From positions 2,641,671 through 2,705,670 of the forward strand of contig NC_059297.1 of NCBI RefSeq assembly GCF_017591435.1: a stretch of DNA of 64,000 nucleotides, in the 5' to 3' direction. A model generated the notes under the pieces. It was not told the DNA's origin. It made no database searches and saw nothing but the letters and a program-made list of their open reading frames with translations. Below, piece after piece: positions 59,083 through 64,000 of this stretch. Within the stretch, counting starts at the first letter, position 1. Every line of letters starts with the position of its first letter. This DNA comes from Portunus trituberculatus. Taxonomy: Eukaryota; Arthropoda; Malacostraca; Decapoda; Portunidae. The position numbers and the translations under genes are program-made.

Positions 59083-62000
59083 TGTTCCATATAAAATGCG
59101 GAGGACATTTTATATAGAACATCAAAATTAAGAGAGAGAAGGTTGTAAAGAGGTGTGAAAGAAAAAATAGAAATGAGGAAGAGAGGAGAAGATATAAGGA
59201 ATTGTTGGAAGAGGCAGAAGGAAAATGATGAACGGTCTGAAGAGGAAAAAGAAAAGTTTTTGGAGAGTTATAGGAGAGAGTCAGAAAATGGTATGTGGAA
59301 AGAAGGAATGGGAGGAAACCCTAGAGGAGCAGTAGGTGGACCATAATGTATACTAATATAGATGGGATAATGTCAAGTAGATTAGAATTGCAAGACTATG
59401 TGATGGTGGAGAAGCCTGATATAGTGTGTTTGACGGAGACAAAATTACATGAAAAAACAAAGGTAAATTTGGATAATAAATATAATATATGGAGAAAGGA
59501 TAGAGAGGGTAAAGGTGGAGGAGGAGTTATGATTATGACGAAAAAGGAGATAAATGTGGATAAGGTTTGGTATGGGAAGAACAACGCAGAAGTGATAAGC
59601 ATAAGGTTAAAAAGTGATGGAAAAGAATTAATAATCATGGTGACCTATGTACCTCCTAAAACAAATTCTTGGACATTAAGGGAATATGACAATACAGAGT
59701 TTGGAAAGTGTATTAACTGGAAAAAGAAAGGTGATACTAGTAGATTTTAATTGTAAAGAAGTGGATTGGGAAAATCTAGTAAGTGGTGTTGGAGAGGAAG
59801 CATGGGGAGAGAGATTCTTTAATCTAATGATGGAAAATATGATGGAACAGAGGGTGAAAAAAAATACTAGATATAGAGGAGATGATGAACCGGCTAGACT
59901 GGATTTGGTGTTAACATGAGAAGTGTACCTATATGAGGATATACAATATAAATGTCCATTGGGGAAGAGTGATCATGTGGTTATGGAAATGCAGATGGCA
60001 ATAACACAGCGAAGGAGAGATGAGACATACAGGAGTGGTAGACTGAATTATAGAAAGATGGACACAGAAAATTTGAAAAATTATTTTAGAACATTAGATT
60101 GGGAGGGATGTTACAAATTAAAGAAGTGCAAAAAAAAATGAGATTTTTATGAAATATTATAAAGAAGAAGTTATGAAATTTGTACCAAAGTATAAACCAA
60201 GAGAGGAAGGAAGAAAGGATTGGTTTAATACAACTTGTGTTAAGGCTAAAGAAAAGAGAGATGTGGCTTGGAAAAGATGGAAAAAGAGGAGGAATATACT
60301 AAATAAGGAGAATTATAGAGTGGCGAGAAATGAGTATGTGAGGGTATGGAGGGAGGAAGAAAGAAAATTTGAAAAAGATATTGTAGACAAGAGTAAGGAA
60401 CATCCAAAATTATTTTACAGGTTCATAAATGGTAAACTTAAAAAGAGAGAGTCCATTGAAAGATTAAAAGGAGAGCAAGGGATAGTAGATGACCCTAAGA
60501 ATATAGGAATTGCTAAATAATAGGTTTCAACAAGTATTTACTAAAGAAACAATGTTTGTAAAGCTTCAAAATGTAGAAGGAAATGTGCACATGGATGACA
60601 TTAAGATACCTAAAAATGAGTAATATAAAATGTTGGAGGACCTTAAAGATTATAAAGCGATGGGACCAGATGAAGTTTCAGGCAAATTATTGAAGGAATG
60701 TAGAGAATTGATAGATCCATTATATGGTATTATAAGGTGCTCATTAGAAACCAGGGAAGTACCAGTAGAGTGGAAAAGAGCTGAAGTGGTGCCCATTTAT
60801 AAGGGTGGCAGTAAGGAAGAGCCTCTTAACTATAGGCCTGTGTCTTTAACAAGTGTGGTCAGTAAGATTTGTGAGAGGGCGATAAAGAAATATTGGATAT
60901 GGTTCCTGGAGGATCATAAGTTATTATCGGATAATCAATTTGGCTTTTATTCGAGAGTGGTTGACAAAATACAAGAGAGAGAGGGATGCATGGACTGTGT
61001 ATATTTGGATTTAAAAAAAGCTTTTGACAAGGTACCTCACATGAGACTGCTATGGAAATTAGAGATTTATGGAGGACTGAAGGGAAAAGTGTTAAAGTGG
61101 ATGGAAAACTACTTGAGATGGAGGGAGATGAGAACGGTAATAAGGGATGCAAAGTTGGACTGGTTGGTGGTGGAGAGTGGAGTCCCACAAGGTTCAGTGC
61201 TGGCACCAATACTTTTCCTTGTCTATATTAATGATATGCCAGAGGGAGTAAACAGTTATATTAATTTGTTTGCGGATGATGCGAAGTTGTGTAGGTGTGT
61301 GAAGAGTGAAGAAGATTGTGAAATTTTACAGGCAGATCTGGATAGATTTGGGAGTGGAGCAAGAGGTGGAGATGGAATTTAATCTGAGCAAAAGTCATGT
61401 AATGGAGATGGGGAAGAGTGGAAGACAGCCAAGAGGGTCATATAAGATGGGTGAAGGAGTAGTGTTGAAAAAGGTGGAAAAGGAAAAGGATTTGGGAGTG
61501 ATAATACAAGACCATGGGCAGTTTGAGGCTCATATTGACAAGATGTTTGGAGAAACATATAATTTGATTAGAAATATTGGATTAGCCTTTCATTATATGG
61601 ATAAAGATATGATGAAGAAATTAATTAGTACGGTAATTAGACCAAGATTGGAATATGCTGGGGTGGTTTGGTCCCCTTATAAAAAGAAGCATATAAGGAA
61701 GTTGGAGAGATTGCAGAGAATGGCAACAAAAATGGTTCCGGAATTGGCAGAAATGACCTATGAGGAGAGATTAAAAGAAATGAATTTGCTTACCTTGGAA
61801 CAAAGAAGAGAAGAGGAGATTTAATACAGGTTTATAAACTGTTGAACGGTTTGGATGAAGTGGATAATGAGCAAATGATGTTGAGAGAGGAAAATTTAAA
61901 TAGAACTACGAGATCGCATAGTAAAAAGATAGCCAAGGGAATATGCTTGAAGGATGTGAAGAAATATAGTTTCCCACAGAGATGTGTGGAGGTGTGGAAT

Positions 62001-62139
62001 AGTTTGAGTGAGGAGGTGGTGTCAGCGAGGAGAGTGTGCATAGTTTTAAAGGAAAGTTGGATGTGTGTAGTTATGGAGACGGGGCCACACGAGTATGATA
62101 CCCAGGCCCTGTAAAATTACAACTAGGTGAACTAGGTGA

Positions 62140-62141
<2 letters not shown>
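59083..62141 (+). mobile_element. 5'-truncated CR1-like LINE, copy L2
   Basis: Near-identical to L1 over most of ORF2 and the 3' end but starts within ORF1. Ends CCCAGGCCCTGTAAAATTAC, AACTAGGTGAACTAGGTGAA, TAC and (AC)n. Differences from L1 are mainly 1-5 bp indels in homopolymers and short repeats. L2 carries a 12-codon deletion in the RT relative to L1 (the FRKGRSC segment is missing; QFGFYSRVVD). Confidence 0.87.
59346..62114 (+). pseudogene. LINE L2 ORF2, endonuclease-reverse transcriptase, frameshifted
   Basis: Reads MYTNIDGIMSSRLELQDYVM, KPDIVCLTETKLHEKTKVNL (catalytic Glu in TETKL retained), YVPPKTNSW, DFNCKEVDW, KSDHVVMEMQ. RT runs 60630-61382: PIYKGGSKEEPLNYRPVSLT, CMDCVYLDLKKAFDKVPHMR, SGVPQGSVLAPILF and FADDAKLCR. 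The C-terminal part has LEYAGVVWSPYKKKHIRKLE. Several frame breaks; not functional. Confidence 0.88.

Positions 62142-62174
<33 letters not shown>
62142..62174. repeat. (AC)n between LINE L2 and LINE L4
   Basis: Tail of L2 and immediate 5' neighbour of L4. Confidence 0.95.
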
Positions 62175-62175
<1 letters not shown>

Positions 62176-63106
62176 CCAACCATATAAGGGAGTTCTTTAA
62201 TGAAATTGACTGGTCTGTGGTATACCAGGAAAGGGATATGCAATTGAAATACGATAAATTTATGGATTTGTATAACTGCTGTGAAGAAGTTTGTGCCATA
62301 TCACAGAAAGAGGACTTTAAATAATAAACAGTGGTTTAATGGAAATTGTGAAGAAGCAAAAAAGAACAAAGAAAAGGCATGGAAGAAACTTAAGAAAAAC
62401 AGTGATGTATTATCAAGAGAAGTTTACAAAACAGCAAGGAATAGATATGTTGAAGTAAGGAGAACAGCACAGAAGGAATATGAACAGAGGGTGGTTGAAA
62501 ACTGTGATAGTGACCCAAAAATGTTTTACAAATTCATAAATGGAAAACTAAATATAAGGGAAGCAATAGAAAAGGTGAAAAATGGGGAAGAAGTATATGA
62601 GGATGCTGGAGATATAGCTGAAATTTTGAACGACAACTTTTGCAAAGTGTTTACAAAGGAGGAGCATTTTATGGGAGGAAGGCCTACGGAAATAAAGCAA
62701 ATGCAGGACATCATGGTTACTAAGGAAGATGTAAGGAAAATTATAAGCAATCTGGATATTAATAAATCATATCTGGGAGGTATTTGATATTGTGGAAACC
62801 TCCATACGAACAGGATTAGTCCCGAAAGAGTGGAAAAGAGCTGACATTGTGCCTATATATAAGACTGGTAGTAAAATGGAACCGCTAAATTATAGAACAG
62901 TATCGTTGACTAGTATATTGTGCAAGGTATGTGAAGAAGTAATTAAAGCTAAGTGGAGTGAGTATCTAGAAAGTGAAAACATTCTGAGTGAAAGACAGTT
63001 TGGTTTCAGAAAAGGAAGAGAGATATGACAGGAATGGACAAGGAGACAGGTCACAGAGAGCTTAGCTCAGGCCCTAATACACAAATAGGTAAATACAAAT
63101 AGGTAA

Positions 63107-63110
<4 letters not shown>
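62175..63110 (+). pseudogene. LINE fragment, variant 3, internally deleted (copy L4)
   Basis: Reads the region before the RT, WFNGNCEEAKKNKEKAWKKL and YKTARNRYVEVRRTAQKEYE, then VPKEWKRADIVPIYKTGSKM and FGFRKGREI. At that point (about 63020) it jumps to the 3' end sequence GAGATATGACAGGAATGGAC seen in L3. The whole RT active site and C-terminal part are missing. Ends CAAATAGGTAAATAC twice and (AC)n. Confidence 0.85.

Positions 63111-63163
<53 letters not shown>
63110..63163. repeat. (AC)n between LINE L4 and SINE B8
   Basis: (AC)27 joining the two elements without unique sequence. Confidence 0.95.
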
Positions 63164-63165
<2 letters not shown>

Positions 63166-63262
63166 ATCGGTCTATGAGCTCTGAGCTCGCTCCATAATAG
63201 GGAAGACTAGCTGGGTGACCAGCAGGCGACCAAGGTGAAATACCAAGGTGAATTACACAGAC
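63164..63262 (+). mobile_element. SINE family B, copy B8 (5' truncated)
   Basis: Begins GATCGGTCTATGAGCTCTGA right after (AC)n and ends CAAGGTGAAATACCAAGGTGAATTACAC, with the tail motif partly duplicated. Confidence 0.88.

Positions 63263-64000
<738 letters not shown>

Overview
This is eukaryotic nuclear DNA, most likely from a crustacean such as a decapod. That is an inference from arthropod-like coding sequence, long introns, extreme dinucleotide microsatellite density and tRNA-derived SINE and LINE families of crustacean type; no host marker proves it. Two protein-coding genes lie in tandem on the minus strand. The first is a complete 7SK snRNA methylphosphate capping enzyme (MEPCE/Bin3). 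Its eight coding exons between 15637 and 6818 join in phase into about 862 codons, with a candidate non-coding first exon and TATA box near 19.15-19.33 kb. The second is the C-terminal ~1000 residues of UNC79, the NALCN sodium-leak-channel auxiliary subunit, in about 20 exons from 52230 to 26586. Its N-terminal part lies beyond the right edge or in exons I could not recognise.

Layout: 1-5.7 kb holds microsatellites, two SINE families and a small MITE family. 5.7-19.4 kb is MEPCE, whose introns hold a TIR element, a decayed LINE with a nested SINE, and LINE 3' ends. 19.4-26.5 kb is intergenic and repeat-rich. 26.6-52.2 kb is UNC79; its introns carry SINE-(AC)n arrays, LINE fragments, a degenerate Ty3/gypsy-like LTR element (43.56-48.56 kb) and a pogo/Tigger-like DNA transposon inserted in (TA)n. 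52.5-63.2 kb is a cluster of CR1-like non-LTR retrotransposons, including one nearly full-length but frameshifted copy.

The most interesting pattern is the coupling between (AC)n microsatellites and non-LTR elements. LINE copies end in TAGGTRAATAC followed by (AC)n, and both SINE families end in GTGAATTAC followed by (AC)n. The 5' ends of most copies, including the near-full-length LINE, start directly after another (AC)n run. This suggests a LINE/SINE partnership that targets or seeds (AC)n tracts, giving SINE-(AC)n-SINE and LINE-(AC)n-LINE chains. The microsatellites also touch the UNC79 gene: one 5' splice site lies inside a (GT)n that is the tail of an antisense LINE, and one exon appears to run into a 152-bp (TC)n tract. 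I saw no prokaryotic system, CRISPR array or clear viral gene. The LTR element and all LINEs carry frameshifts or stops and are annotated as broken.
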